The notes: generated by a model not told the origin, from the letters alone. A stretch of 38,800 bases of DNA from Bacteroides sp. (GCA_014802385.1 JAAVCJ010000027.1:26343-65142), one strand, 5' to 3'; positions 26,124 to 34,346 are shown, numbered from the stretch's first letter. Numbers and translations are program-made.

Positions 26124-27746
26124 ATGAAAAAGTTATTTATCACATTAGCAACGAGTATGGCCGTTTTGGCTGCATGCTCTGATGGCTTTGATGCTGTAAT
26201 CAGCGACATGCAGTCACCGTCTGATGTCGCAGTAGAGCGTCTAAGTGCTACCGAGATTAAACTCACATGGACTGATAATGCTACAGCCGAGACCGGTTAT
26301 GTTATCATGGCCCGTCGTGCCGATGAACCGGCAAGCAATTTGAAATCGATTGGCGAAGTTGCCGCCAATGTGACATCGTTCACAACAACCGATTTGGCCG
26401 AGGGCTATAAATATTATATAGGAGTGAAAGCCGTTAACGGTAAAGAAGAGTCACGTGTTATCTCGGTTCTATTTGACATGGCCACTTATGACCTCATGGG
26501 TAATGCCAGGATTGATGAACTAAAGTCGGGCACAAACTGCATCTATGGTGAGTACACTGTTTTGAACAGCTCTAAAGTTACTGAGTGGGGTCTTTGTTTG
26601 AGCGCCGATGGTACTCCCACTGTCAACGATATTCACATTTCAGGACCTAAGCAGGCTGATGGTGGCAAGGTGTTCCAGGTAATACCCAACACTCTCCTCG
26701 AGTATGGCGTTGAATACAACGTGCGTGCCTATGCCGTTACAGCCGACGGTATCAACTACAGTGCTACTTCTAAAGCTTCGATGACAAAAGAGTACCCCGC
26801 TATCACCCTTGAGTGGACTAAGGTGTCAACTCCCGATATTCCCTCGGCAATCGAGGTCTACAGCACCACCAGCAAACTCAATGGCCTTGCTTTCGAAGCC
26901 TGGTATGCGATCGCTGATGTTAAAAACAGCGACGTTGAGTTCCGTGTGAATGTGCCCGCATCGGCTCAGACCATCGATGACCAGGCAGCTTCGTTCAACG
27001 GTGACTGCTACATCATGGTTAACGGTGGTTACTTCTACAACGAGAAACACACCGGTCTGGCTATTGTTAACGGCAAAGCCGAGGGTTCGATTAACGAAGT
27101 GCGTGGCTCACTGCTCACCTCAAGCCCTGAATATTATGAAATGTACAACGTTACCCGCGGCATCTTCGGTGTTGACGCTGCCGATCAGCCCCGTGCATTA
27201 TGGGCCGGCACTGATGGCGACAGCAAAACCAAATATTACACTACTCCCGCGCCTTGTGTAGTAGGAGAGAACAAGTATGGTAAAGTTAGCGCCAAATACC
27301 CTGTTGAGCCCACCGCCTGGACTCCCAAGTTTGCCCTCAGCGCCGGACCGCTGCTTCTTATCGACGGTAAGATACCCTTTGACTTCACCATGCTGCCTGC
27401 CGGTGAGGGTTACTATCTGACCAACTATGAGGTTATCGCTTACGATATCTTCGGCACCAATGTATCGCCTGACCGTACTGCTGCCGGTTGTACTGCCGAT
27501 GGCAAGATAATCCTGTTTATATGTGACGGTCGCACTGCCCAGTCGGGCGGCGCTACCCTACTGGAGCTTGCCCAGATCATGAAGGGTCTCGGTTGTGTGG
27601 ACGCTGTCAACTTTGACGGTGGTGGCTCAACAGGTATGATGGTAGGTGACAAGCACATCAATAAGGCTGTCATCGAGAATTCTAACGGCAGCCAGTCGCC
27701 CTATAACCGTGCCGTTGTATCGACTATGGGCTTCTTTAAGAAATAA
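26124..27746 (+). CDS. Lipoprotein with phosphodiester glycosidase (NAGPA) domain
   Basis: A 540-residue lipoprotein: MKKLFITLATSMAVLAAC, lipid Cys at residue 18, then CSDGFD, compatible with surface display. Residues about 30-115 form a fibronectin type III domain (SPSDVAVERLSATEIKLTWT), 120-220 a second beta domain, and about 225-540 the NAGPA domain: CYIMVNGGYFYNE, FALSAGPLLLIDGKI, DRTAAGCTADGKIILFICDG, and the family signature NFDGGGSTGM at 496-505. The human relative (uncovering enzyme) removes GlcNAc from GlcNAc-1-phosphate-6-mannose; bacterial members are thought to cleave sugar-phosphodiester bonds, but few are characterised. In a PUL with two hexosaminidases it suggests a substrate containing phosphodiester-linked amino sugar. 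It has its own promoter. Confidence 0.87.
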   Translation: MKKLFITLATSMAVLAACSDGFDAVISDMQSPSDVAVERLSATEIKLTWTDNATAETGYVIMARRADEPASNLKSIGEVAANVTSFTTTDLAEGYKYYIGVKAVNGKEESRVISVLFDMATYDLMGNARIDELKSGTNCIYGEYTVLNSSKVTEWGLCLSADGTPTVNDIHISGPKQADGGKVFQVIPNTLLEYGVEYNVRAYAVTADGINYSATSKASMTKEYPAITLEWTKVSTPDIPSAIEVYSTTSKLNGLAFEAWYAIADVKNSDVEFRVNVPASAQTIDDQAASFNGDCYIMVNGGYFYNEKHTGLAIVNGKAEGSINEVRGSLLTSSPEYYEMYNVTRGIFGVDAADQPRALWAGTDGDSKTKYYTTPAPCVVGENKYGKVSAKYPVEPTAWTPKFALSAGPLLLIDGKIPFDFTMLPAGEGYYLTNYEVIAYDIFGTNVSPDRTAAGCTADGKIILFICDGRTAQSGGATLLELAQIMKGLGCVDAVNFDGGGSTGMMVGDKHINKAVIENSNGSQSPYNRAVVSTMGFFKK

Positions 27747-27767
27747 TAAATAACTTACCCTTATATC

Positions 27768-27884
27768 AGGGCGGTGCTGCATAACCGATATCAGGTATCG
27801 ACACATTATCTTCGTCAGCGAGCGGAGTGAAGTTATATGATGTGTGAGCTGTAAATAATTGATATCGAATGTCGGCACCGCCCT
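27768..27884. repeat. 117-bp nested inverted-repeat element between two lipoprotein genes
   Basis: AGGGCGGTGC (27768-27777) and GCACCGCCCT (27875-27884) are perfect complements. Inside are two more pairs in register: CGATATCA (27786-27793) with TGATATCG (27860-27867), and ACACAT (27801-27806) with ATGTGT (27840-27845); CTTC/GAAG (27810-27813, 27829-27832) can close the tip. The whole gap between the NAGPA and DUF4855 genes is thus one long folded element, either a structured RNA in the transcript, an attenuator or a small non-autonomous repeat with terminal inverted repeats. No target-site duplication was found. Confidence 0.7.
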
Positions 27885-27903
27885 CTCAAATTATACTGAA
27901 TAT

Positions 27904-29112
27904 ATGAAGAAGTTTCTGAGTTTGTTGCTTTTTGCCGCCATGTTGCCATTGACTGCCTGTGGTGACAAGGAGCCCGACTATATAATCGTTCCTACTAATC
28001 CCACATCGCCTGACAATCCCGACGACCCGACGACCGGCGGTGATGAGAAGTATTTGTGGGAAGAAGAACGTGTAGGACTGCTCGACTATACCGACATGGT
28101 GCTATTCTATGGCGGAGGTACTCAGCGCTACATTCCCAATTGGGATAAAGACCGTCTTGAAAGTTATGTCACTTACACCGACAAGAGCGGCCGGGAAACA
28201 TGGTTCTTTGACTCGTTCCTGTTCCTGGAGTTTGCCGACTATGGTACAGGATCCCAAATGGTGACCTATGCAACCGGTTATAAAGATCCGAGTGGTACTA
28301 TTCTCAGTTCGGCTACAAAGTATGACTGGGAACGCCTCATAAATTATTACTTTCTAAGAGGACACAATCTGTATGCTCTCGATGAGACTGTAGGCGATGC
28401 AATCAAACGCCTCGGCGAGCCTTCTTACAAGCGTCGTGTTGTGATTACGGTTCCGGAGCCTATCACCCGACAGAACTGGAATGTCGCTACCTCGTCGACA
28501 ACTTACTGGGGGCGTGTAGATGGTGAGCAACTTGACTTCGCCAGAGATGCCGACCGCGTCACTGCGTGCAAGTGGTATATCAACCGCGTGCGCGAACTCT
28601 TTGACAAGGCCAATTTCAAGAATCTTGAACTCGCCGGCTTCTATTGGATTGCCGAAAAGTCGACCAATACATCGACCATACTGCCTCGTGTTGCCGAGTA
28701 TGTACACAAGTTTAATTACACTTTTAACTGGATTCCGTACTATACGGCCGACGGATACTCACAGTGGTCAACATGGGGATTTGATTATGCCTACCTGCAG
28801 CCCAACTACTTCTTCAATGAAGATGTTCCTATAAGCCGTCTTGATGAGGCCTGCAACATGGGCCGCAATGCCGGCATGGGCATGGAAATGGAGTTTGACG
28901 ACAACGCATTGGCGTCGCGCGGTAAGGCTTACCGGCTGCGCAACTATATGGACGCGTTCAAGCGCAACAAGGTGTGGGATAATCAACGCCTCGCTTATTA
29001 TCAGCATAATAATACCGTTCACACTCTAAAACACTCGTCCAACTCGGCTGATGTTGAGTTGTATCATGAATTTGCTACATTTGTGACCACACGTCCTTAT
29101 CGCTACCGTTGA
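27904..29112 (+). CDS. DUF4855-like surface lipoprotein, possible glycosidase
   Basis: A 402-residue lipoprotein. The ATG at 27904 gives MKKFLSLLLFAAMLPLTAC with the lipid Cys at 19, followed by CGDKEPD and a Pro/Asp-rich spacer (about 25-45), typical of a tethered surface protein. The body has barrel-like blocks: LDYTDMVLFYGG, ETWFFDSFLFLEFADYG, LELAGFYWIAEKST (E251), YTFNWIPYYTADGYSQW, FDYAYLQPNYFFNED, GMGMEMEFDD (E328, E330). Such WIPYY and QPNYFF blocks are what I remember of DUF4855 proteins, which have no activity known to me. E251 and E328/E330 at strand ends make a retaining glycosidase plausible. The stop overlaps the TTG start of the following GH20 gene. Confidence 0.7.
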   Translation: MKKFLSLLLFAAMLPLTACGDKEPDYIIVPTNPTSPDNPDDPTTGGDEKYLWEEERVGLLDYTDMVLFYGGGTQRYIPNWDKDRLESYVTYTDKSGRETWFFDSFLFLEFADYGTGSQMVTYATGYKDPSGTILSSATKYDWERLINYYFLRGHNLYALDETVGDAIKRLGEPSYKRRVVITVPEPITRQNWNVATSSTTYWGRVDGEQLDFARDADRVTACKWYINRVRELFDKANFKNLELAGFYWIAEKSTNTSTILPRVAEYVHKFNYTFNWIPYYTADGYSQWSTWGFDYAYLQPNYFFNEDVPISRLDEACNMGRNAGMGMEMEFDDNALASRGKAYRLRNYMDAFKRNKVWDNQRLAYYQHNNTVHTLKHSSNSADVELYHEFATFVTTRPYRYR

Positions 29113-31418
29113 AAAAACTGATGTTAAAAACAATATTATTAACAGCCGCCGCGTCGATACTATCAGTGTCGGTCTCGGCGGCTGTGCAGCGTCATGGCGT
29201 TGCCGATTATCACACCATTCCGTTACCACATGACGTCGCCATGCGGCATGGGCGTCCGTTCCTGTTGGGGGAAGATGTGTCAATTGTTGCGCCTGACAGC
29301 CTTGATACTGAGGCTCGTATTTTGCGTAGCCAGCTTGGCGTTTCCGGCCATGGCGCTTCATCGGGGCCCATAGTGCTATCGGCCACGCTCGCCGATTTTA
29401 ACCCTGAGGCATATACTCTTAATGTGACCGGCGACAGTGTCGTTATCAACGGCGCATCACGAGCCGGGGTTTTCAGAGCTATAATGACCTTGGTCAAGTC
29501 ACTTCCATCTCGGACTGATGGCGAGGTGCTCATGCCGGCCGTAGGCATATATGACCGCCCCAGATTCGCCTACCGCGGCATGCATCTCGATGTAGCCCGT
29601 CATTTTTTCCCGGTGTCAGACGTCAAGACCTATATCGACATGATGGCTCTGCACGGTATGAACACGCTCCATCTGCACCTTACCGACGATCAGGGCTGGC
29701 GTGTCGAGATTAAACGGTACCCGCGTCTGACGACAGTTGGCTCACACCGCGACAGTACAATTATCGGTCGCACAGGCCCGGGCTATGACCACACCCCGGT
29801 TGACGGATTTTACACTCGAGCTGATGTTGACTCGCTCGTGAGATATGCGGCCGACCGGCACATTCAGATTATTCCCGAGATAGACTTGCCGAGTCACATG
29901 CTTGCGGCGCTTGCAGCCTATCCTGAGCTGGGTTGCACGGGCGGCCCGTACAGCGTTTGGGGTAGATGGGGCATTAACGATGACGTACTGTGTCCCGGTA
30001 ATGATCTTACGCTTGAATTTATTGCCGATGTGCTTGAGGAGGTAATGGATATGTTCCCGGCGCCATATATACATATAGGTGGCGACGAATGTCCGCGTGT
30101 CAGGTGGCAGGCTTGTCCCAAGTGTCAGGCACGCATTGCCGAACTTGGTCTCGTGGAGAAAGATGGTATTAGCCCTGAGGCTCAACTTCAGGAGTTTATA
30201 ACGCGTCACGCTTGTGAGGTCGTGCGCCGTCACGGTAAGAGTCCGATAGGCTGGGACGAACTTCTTGAGTGTGAAGCTCCGGCCGATGCCATCATAATGT
30301 CGTGGCATGGTGTCACTGGTGCGATCGAAGGAACGCGTCGCGGTCATCGTGTCATTCTAACACCGTCACAGTATTGTTATTTCGATTATTTTCAAAGTCC
30401 TGACGGCCCCGATGAGCCGTTTGCTGTGGGAGGTCTTACCTCGGTCGAGAAAGTCTACTCGCTCGAGCCTTGCCCCGCCGAGTGGCAGGGTGAGCGTGCC
30501 GACCTCGTGATGGGCGTACAGGCCAATCTATGGACTGAATATATCAAGACATTCGATCACGTATGTTATAACGTGCTGCCGCGCATGGCCGCGCTGAGCG
30601 AGGTGCAATGGGTCGATGCCGACCACAAGGATTATGAGGATTTCAGATCTCGTATTCCTCATCTCATGGACACATACGAAGCCCGCGGCTATAACTATGC
30701 GCGTCACGTGAGCGATGTAAATGTCAAGTATCATACTAACCATGCCGACCGTTGTCTCGAAATGACGTGTACGGCACTCCCGGGTTATGACATACGCTAC
30801 ACTCTCGATGGTTCGGAGCCAACGATGGCCTCAACACGATATGTCGATACCGTGAGGCTTGACGCCGATTGTATTATCAAGGTCAATAGCTTCGCAGCCG
30901 ATGGACGTGCTGGTCGAACTGTGTGTGATACTCTCGAAGTCAGCAAACTGACATTCGGCGTCGTCGAGCTCGTCGACCAACCTTATTATGTGTATGCGTT
31001 TCAAGGGGCACCACAACTTGTCGACGGATTGAAAGGTACGCGATATTTTCGAACGGGCCGATGGCTTGGTTTCTCGGTTAAAAATCTTGATGCTGTCGTG
31101 ACGCTGCCTGAACCTACCGAGCTATCTAAGGTGTCGTTCCGTACGGTGGTTAAGCCTGTTGATGCACTTGCCGATGCAGTTGATGCCTGTGTGTATGGGT
31201 CGGTCGATGGCGAGATATTTACATTGCTCGCTACCGAGACTTATCGTCCCGACGACCCAGCTTCAGAGCATCACATAGAGAGTCATACACTCACATTTGA
31301 CCCTGTGGAGCTGACCAAAGTAAGAGTAGTTATACGACCGGTTGCTAAATTACCTGCCGAGCATCCGCAGGGCGGCTGGCCTGCGCTTATGTTTGTTGAT
31401 GAGTTGCGGGGTTGGTAG
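29109..31418 (+). CDS. GH20 beta-N-acetylhexosaminidase with C-terminal accessory domains
   Basis: A 769-residue exported enzyme if read from the TTG at 29109, which overlaps the preceding stop (TTGA); an ATG at 29121 would give 765 residues and the signal peptide MLKTILLTAAASILSVSVSA equally well. The GH20 N-terminal domain is at about 30-145, and the barrel at 150-500: RGMHLDVARHFF, LHLHLTDDQGWRVEIKRYPR, IIPEIDLPSHMLAA, catalytic D326-E327 in HIGGDECPRV, and GVQANLWTEY. After it come a chitobiase-type C-terminal domain (YTLDGSEPTMASTRY near 570) and an F5/8-type discoid-like beta domain to the end. No lipobox, so periplasmic. The first GH20 lacks these modules, implying different specificity. 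Confidence 0.95.
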   Translation: MKKLMLKTILLTAAASILSVSVSAAVQRHGVADYHTIPLPHDVAMRHGRPFLLGEDVSIVAPDSLDTEARILRSQLGVSGHGASSGPIVLSATLADFNPEAYTLNVTGDSVVINGASRAGVFRAIMTLVKSLPSRTDGEVLMPAVGIYDRPRFAYRGMHLDVARHFFPVSDVKTYIDMMALHGMNTLHLHLTDDQGWRVEIKRYPRLTTVGSHRDSTIIGRTGPGYDHTPVDGFYTRADVDSLVRYAADRHIQIIPEIDLPSHMLAALAAYPELGCTGGPYSVWGRWGINDDVLCPGNDLTLEFIADVLEEVMDMFPAPYIHIGGDECPRVRWQACPKCQARIAELGLVEKDGISPEAQLQEFITRHACEVVRRHGKSPIGWDELLECEAPADAIIMSWHGVTGAIEGTRRGHRVILTPSQYCYFDYFQSPDGPDEPFAVGGLTSVEKVYSLEPCPAEWQGERADLVMGVQANLWTEYIKTFDHVCYNVLPRMAALSEVQWVDADHKDYEDFRSRIPHLMDTYEARGYNYARHVSDVNVKYHTNHADRCLEMTCTALPGYDIRYTLDGSEPTMASTRYVDTVRLDADCIIKVNSFAADGRAGRTVCDTLEVSKLTFGVVELVDQPYYVYAFQGAPQLVDGLKGTRYFRTGRWLGFSVKNLDAVVTLPEPTELSKVSFRTVVKPVDALADAVDACVYGSVDGEIFTLLATETYRPDDPASEHHIESHTLTFDPVELTKVRVVIRPVAKLPAEHPQGGWPALMFVDELRGW

Positions 31419-31459
31419 CAAAATGTTGTTGAGTGGGGTGTATTTATGGAAAAATTGCG

Positions 31460-31499
31460 GATATTCACAAAATTTTAGTGAAAAAATTTTGTGAATATC
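31460..31499. repeat. 17-bp perfect inverted repeat after the PUL, overlapping a promoter
   Basis: GATATTCACAAAATTTT (31460-31476) and AAAATTTTGTGAATATC (31483-31499) are perfect complements with a 6-nt loop. It begins 42 bp after the stop of the last PUL gene. There is no T-run beyond it, but the loop-side arm is U-rich, so it may end the PUL transcript; alternatively, because its right arm contains the -33 TTTG of the promoter at 31488-31518, it may be an operator. Confidence 0.7.
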
Positions 31500-31518
31500 T
31501 GAAAGTGGTGTATCTTTG
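31488..31518 (+). promoter_or_regulatory. Canonical promoter with no plus-strand gene downstream
   Basis: TTTG at 31488-31491, exactly 19 bp, then TATCTTTGC from 31511: a full match to the Bacteroidota sigma-ABfr consensus. RNA would start about 31523 and run rightward into 31530-31605 and then antisense to gluQ. No plus-strand gene follows for nearly 6 kb. It may express a small or antisense RNA. Confidence 0.6.
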
Positions 31519-31560
31519 CGTCATAATAATCCAAGTTGATCTGATAGGACACAATTTCTA

Positions 31561-31611
31561 ATGTAAAAAAGGTTTTTTCACACTCGTGGGGGACAGGGGA
31601 TTTTTTTACAT
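31561..31611. terminator. AT-rich inverted repeats around the gluQ stop codon
   Basis: ATGTAAAAAA (31561-31570) pairs with TTTTTTACAT (31602-31611), and the same left arm pairs imperfectly with TTTTTTCACA (31573-31582). The gluQ stop is at 31606-31608. The T-runs on both strands make this a possible bidirectional terminator for gluQ and for the RNA predicted from 31523, but the stems are pure A-T and weak. Confidence 0.35.
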
Positions 31612-32511
31612 CTGAATGGCGAGAAGTTCGCCGAGCGTTACGGGGCGCGGTGTGTCAATAAGCCGTGCTGCGTGGGCTACAAGACCCAACACATCGGTAG
31701 GTTCGTAATCACGTCTCAATGCCTCCATGCTCAAACTGTTATCGCGTTTGCTCAGGCGCTGGCCGGTCTCGTTGGTGAGCAACGGCAGGTGGGCAAATCG
31801 CGGCGGCTCAAATCCCAACAATTCGTATAGATAAATTTGCTGTGCGGCTGACAGAAGCAGGTCGCTGCCTCGCATCACCTCGGTGACGCCCATGAGTGCA
31901 TCGTCGACCACGACCGCGAGCTGGTAAGACCATGCGCCGTCGGCACGACGCAGTATAAAGTCGCCACAGTCGCGTGCCAGATTGAAGCGCTGCGGGCCGG
32001 CGAGCAGGTCGTCAAACTCGATGTCGCGATCGGGGACGTACAGGCGTGTGGCGCCGGTGGCTGTATGGTCGGTGTCGTGGCACGGCATCGCGGCCGGGCG
32101 GCAACGGCCCGAGTAGATGATGCGGCCGTCCGACTGGTGTGGTGCCTGTGTGGCCATGATGTCGGCGCGTGTGCAACGGCACTTATAGGTGTAGCCTGTC
32201 GCCACGAGACGGTCGATATACTGCTCGTAAATGTCGTGTCGCTGACTCTGAACGTATGGGCCGTGTGGGCCGCGATTGTCGAGTCCTCCCTCGTCCCAGT
32301 CGAGTCCGAGCCATTGCAGGTCGTCCTCAATCATTTGGGCGTGTGTGAGTTTTGAGCGCTGGGGGTCGAGATCCTCGATGCGCAATATCCATCGGCCGCC
32401 GCGTCGGCGCACCGATAGCCACGACATGACGGCGGCATAGATGTTGCCAAGGTGCATGCGACCTGAGGGTGAGGGGGCAAATCGACCTACTGGTACCTGT
32501 GTTGATGACAT
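31606..32511 (-). CDS. gluQ: Glutamyl-Q tRNA(Asp) synthetase
   Basis: A 301-residue truncated paralogue of glutamyl-tRNA synthetase, with the catalytic half only, which attaches glutamate to the queuosine base of tRNA-Asp. The HIGH-type motif is FAPSPSGRMHLGN near residues 11-23; RIEDLDPQRS follows; YKCRCTRADI with C-x-C then a later YSGRC contributes to the zinc site near 110-136; the KMSKS-type loop reads RLSKRDNS near 255. Full-length GluRS is about 480-510 residues and has an anticodon-binding domain, which is absent here, so this is GluQRS. The gene ends the minus-strand operon, 9 bp after rnhA. Confidence 0.93.
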   Translation of the reverse strand: MSSTQVPVGRFAPSPSGRMHLGNIYAAVMSWLSVRRRGGRWILRIEDLDPQRSKLTHAQMIEDDLQWLGLDWDEGGLDNRGPHGPYVQSQRHDIYEQYIDRLVATGYTYKCRCTRADIMATQAPHQSDGRIIYSGRCRPAAMPCHDTDHTATGATRLYVPDRDIEFDDLLAGPQRFNLARDCGDFILRRADGAWSYQLAVVVDDALMGVTEVMRGSDLLLSAAQQIYLYELLGFEPPRFAHLPLLTNETGQRLSKRDNSLSMEALRRDYEPTDVLGLVAHAARLIDTPRPVTLGELLAIQM

Positions 32512-32520
32512 CGCGAAGTG

Positions 32521-33168
32521 TTATTTACGGCCGAAGTCGGCGGGGATTTCACCCCAGTTTTCGGTGTCCCATTTAATGACGGGGTTGAGTATGTCGTGGG
32601 TCTGCACCCAGGCATCGGCGCGGGCCAGGAGCTCAAAGATGCGGGCATTGCGGGGTGTGCGGGCCAGTGTGCTTTTGTGGCCGCGGCGTCTGAGCCATGA
32701 TTGTGCAGTGCGGCTGTCGCTGTAGACGGGGGTGAGGTGGTCGCCCTGCTTGTCGAGCATGGCGAGGGCGTGTACCAGGGCGAGGTACTCACCGATGTTG
32801 TTGGTGCCATCGTCAAGCGGGCCCATGTGGAACACCTCCTCGCCGGTACCTACGCGCACACAGCGGTACTCCATCGGGCCGGGATTCTTGGCACATGCGC
32901 CGTCGACGGCGAGTGCGTCCTGTCTGATGGCCGGTATGGCGTCGTAGTTGACGGGGGCTGTCGGGTGGGTGAAAATCTTGCGTATGATGCCTATGTACTC
33001 TGAGGGGTCGCCGCGATAGGCTTTGACGGCGGCCTCTTTTGAGTCGAAGCTTTTGTAGCGGGCGCCGGGAAATCCGTTAATCTGTTGCTGACAGTCGTCC
33101 CAGTTGTCGAAGACGCCTGTATCGTGACCGGCCCACACGACGTAGTATTTCTTGCGTTGTGAACTCAT
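32521..33168 (-). CDS. rnhA: Ribonuclease HI with N-terminal hybrid-binding domain
   Basis: A 215-residue enzyme degrading the RNA strand of RNA-DNA hybrids. Residues 1-55 (KKYYVVWAGHDTGVFDNWDD, INGFPGARYKSFDSKEAA) are the viroplasmin-like hybrid-binding domain seen in eukaryotic-type RNase H1 and many Bacteroidota. Residues about 85-215 are the RNase H fold with the acidic residues in AVDGACAKNPG, NNIGEYLAL, VYSDSRTAQSW and the terminal WGEIPADFGRK. A Lys/Arg-rich helix (WLRRRGHKSTLARTPRN) follows the third motif. The ATG overlaps the stop of the preceding gene by 4 bp (ATGA), indicating translational coupling. Confidence 0.93.
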   Translation of the reverse strand: MSSQRKKYYVVWAGHDTGVFDNWDDCQQQINGFPGARYKSFDSKEAAVKAYRGDPSEYIGIIRKIFTHPTAPVNYDAIPAIRQDALAVDGACAKNPGPMEYRCVRVGTGEEVFHMGPLDDGTNNIGEYLALVHALAMLDKQGDHLTPVYSDSRTAQSWLRRRGHKSTLARTPRNARIFELLARADAWVQTHDILNPVIKWDTENWGEIPADFGRK

Positions 33169-34346
33169 GACAGTTGTAGGAATAGGGCCAGGTCGGTGGG
33201 ACGACAGCCGGCTGTGCGTGCTATGTCGGGGTTGACGGCGTGACCGCCGAATGTGAGTGTGGCGCCTTGCAGGCCGGGAGTGAGTTTGACGGCATTGCTC
33301 ATGCCCTCACATGTGATGACGTCGTGGAGCATGGTGACGAGCGAGTTGCTCAGAGCCATCGCGGCGGTGCGTGGCACGGCGCTTCCGGCATTGATGTAGC
33401 AGACGCGGTAGCCGTCGAGGGTGTTGTCGCAGCTGCGTGCGACAGCCAGGTCGACGGTGGGCAGCGAGGGGAATATCTTGCCGGGGGTAGACGAGATGTC
33501 GAATGTTATGACGCCACGTTTCATGAGCTCGACGCGGTCGCTGTCAATGACCGGGGCGTTGTTCATGGTGGTGGCTACTACGATGTCGGCGCTGCGCAGG
33601 GCGTTCTCGACGACGTGGGGGTGGGGAACTGAGCCTGCGACGCCGGGGCCAAGCGCGGCGAGCGCCGAACGCAGCGAGTAGGTGTCGCCGTCGAACATGC
33701 GTACCTGGGCTCCCAGTCCGATGGCCGACATGGCGGCGGCGCGGGCAGCCAGTCCGCTGCCCAGTATCATTACCTCACATGGCACGATGCCGGCAACACC
33801 GCCCAGCAGTATGCCCTTGCCACGAATGGCGTCGGCCAGCAGCGACGAGGCTATGGCTATCGAGGCACGGCCGTCAATCTCGCTGAGTATGTCGGCAAAC
33901 AGCGCGTGCCCCTGAGGCTCCTTGATGAGGTCGAGGGCTATGGCTATGATGCCGTGGCGCATGAGTGCCTCGACGAGCGGACGTGTGAGTTTGGCCGACG
34001 AGTGGAACAGCGTCAGCAGCATGGCGCCTCGTTTCATGTCGTTGACATCGGCCACCGACAGTGGCGACAGGTGTATGACGAGGTCGCACTGCAGTGTCGA
34101 GCGTCGGTCGACAATGGCGGCGCCACAACGCGAATAGCGGTTGTCGGTATAGTGAATCACATCGGCGGCTCCGCGCTCCATCTTGACGGTGAAGCCCTGC
34201 TCGACGAGTATGTTGACGGCCTCGGGTGTGAGCGGGAAACGGCGCTCGGCGGCCTGGGCGCTGCGCGGCAGGCCTATGGTGAGGCGCCGGCGCTGTGTGG
34301 CTACCTGTGCGGCTTGCTCAATCGGTGTCGTGAAACTATCGGTCAT
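33165..34346 (-). CDS. Alanine dehydrogenase/PNT-family protein with altered active site
   Basis: A 393-residue cytoplasmic protein of the alanine dehydrogenase/transhydrogenase-alpha family. The substrate-side domain carries ERRFPLTPEAVNILVEQGF (the R in this block binds substrate carboxylate) and H115 in LLTLFHSSAKL. The NAD domain has VMILGSGLAARAA (192-204), and NAGSAVPRTAAMALSN matches the conserved VPRT block. However, the lysine of the KVKEP motif is missing: the stretch reads LVIHLSPLS with Ser94 at the expected place, and the DxxxDQGG block is FDISSTPG (282-289). So alanine oxidation is doubtful, and it may act on another substrate or be non-catalytic. It overlaps aroK and rnhA by 4 bp on each side. 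Confidence 0.8.
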   Translation of the reverse strand: MTDSFTTPIEQAAQVATQRRRLTIGLPRSAQAAERRFPLTPEAVNILVEQGFTVKMERGAADVIHYTDNRYSRCGAAIVDRRSTLQCDLVIHLSPLSVADVNDMKRGAMLLTLFHSSAKLTRPLVEALMRHGIIAIALDLIKEPQGHALFADILSEIDGRASIAIASSLLADAIRGKGILLGGVAGIVPCEVMILGSGLAARAAAMSAIGLGAQVRMFDGDTYSLRSALAALGPGVAGSVPHPHVVENALRSADIVVATTMNNAPVIDSDRVELMKRGVITFDISSTPGKIFPSLPTVDLAVARSCDNTLDGYRVCYINAGSAVPRTAAMALSNSLVTMLHDVITCEGMSNAVKLTPGLQGATLTFGGHAVNPDIARTAGCRPTDLALFLQLS

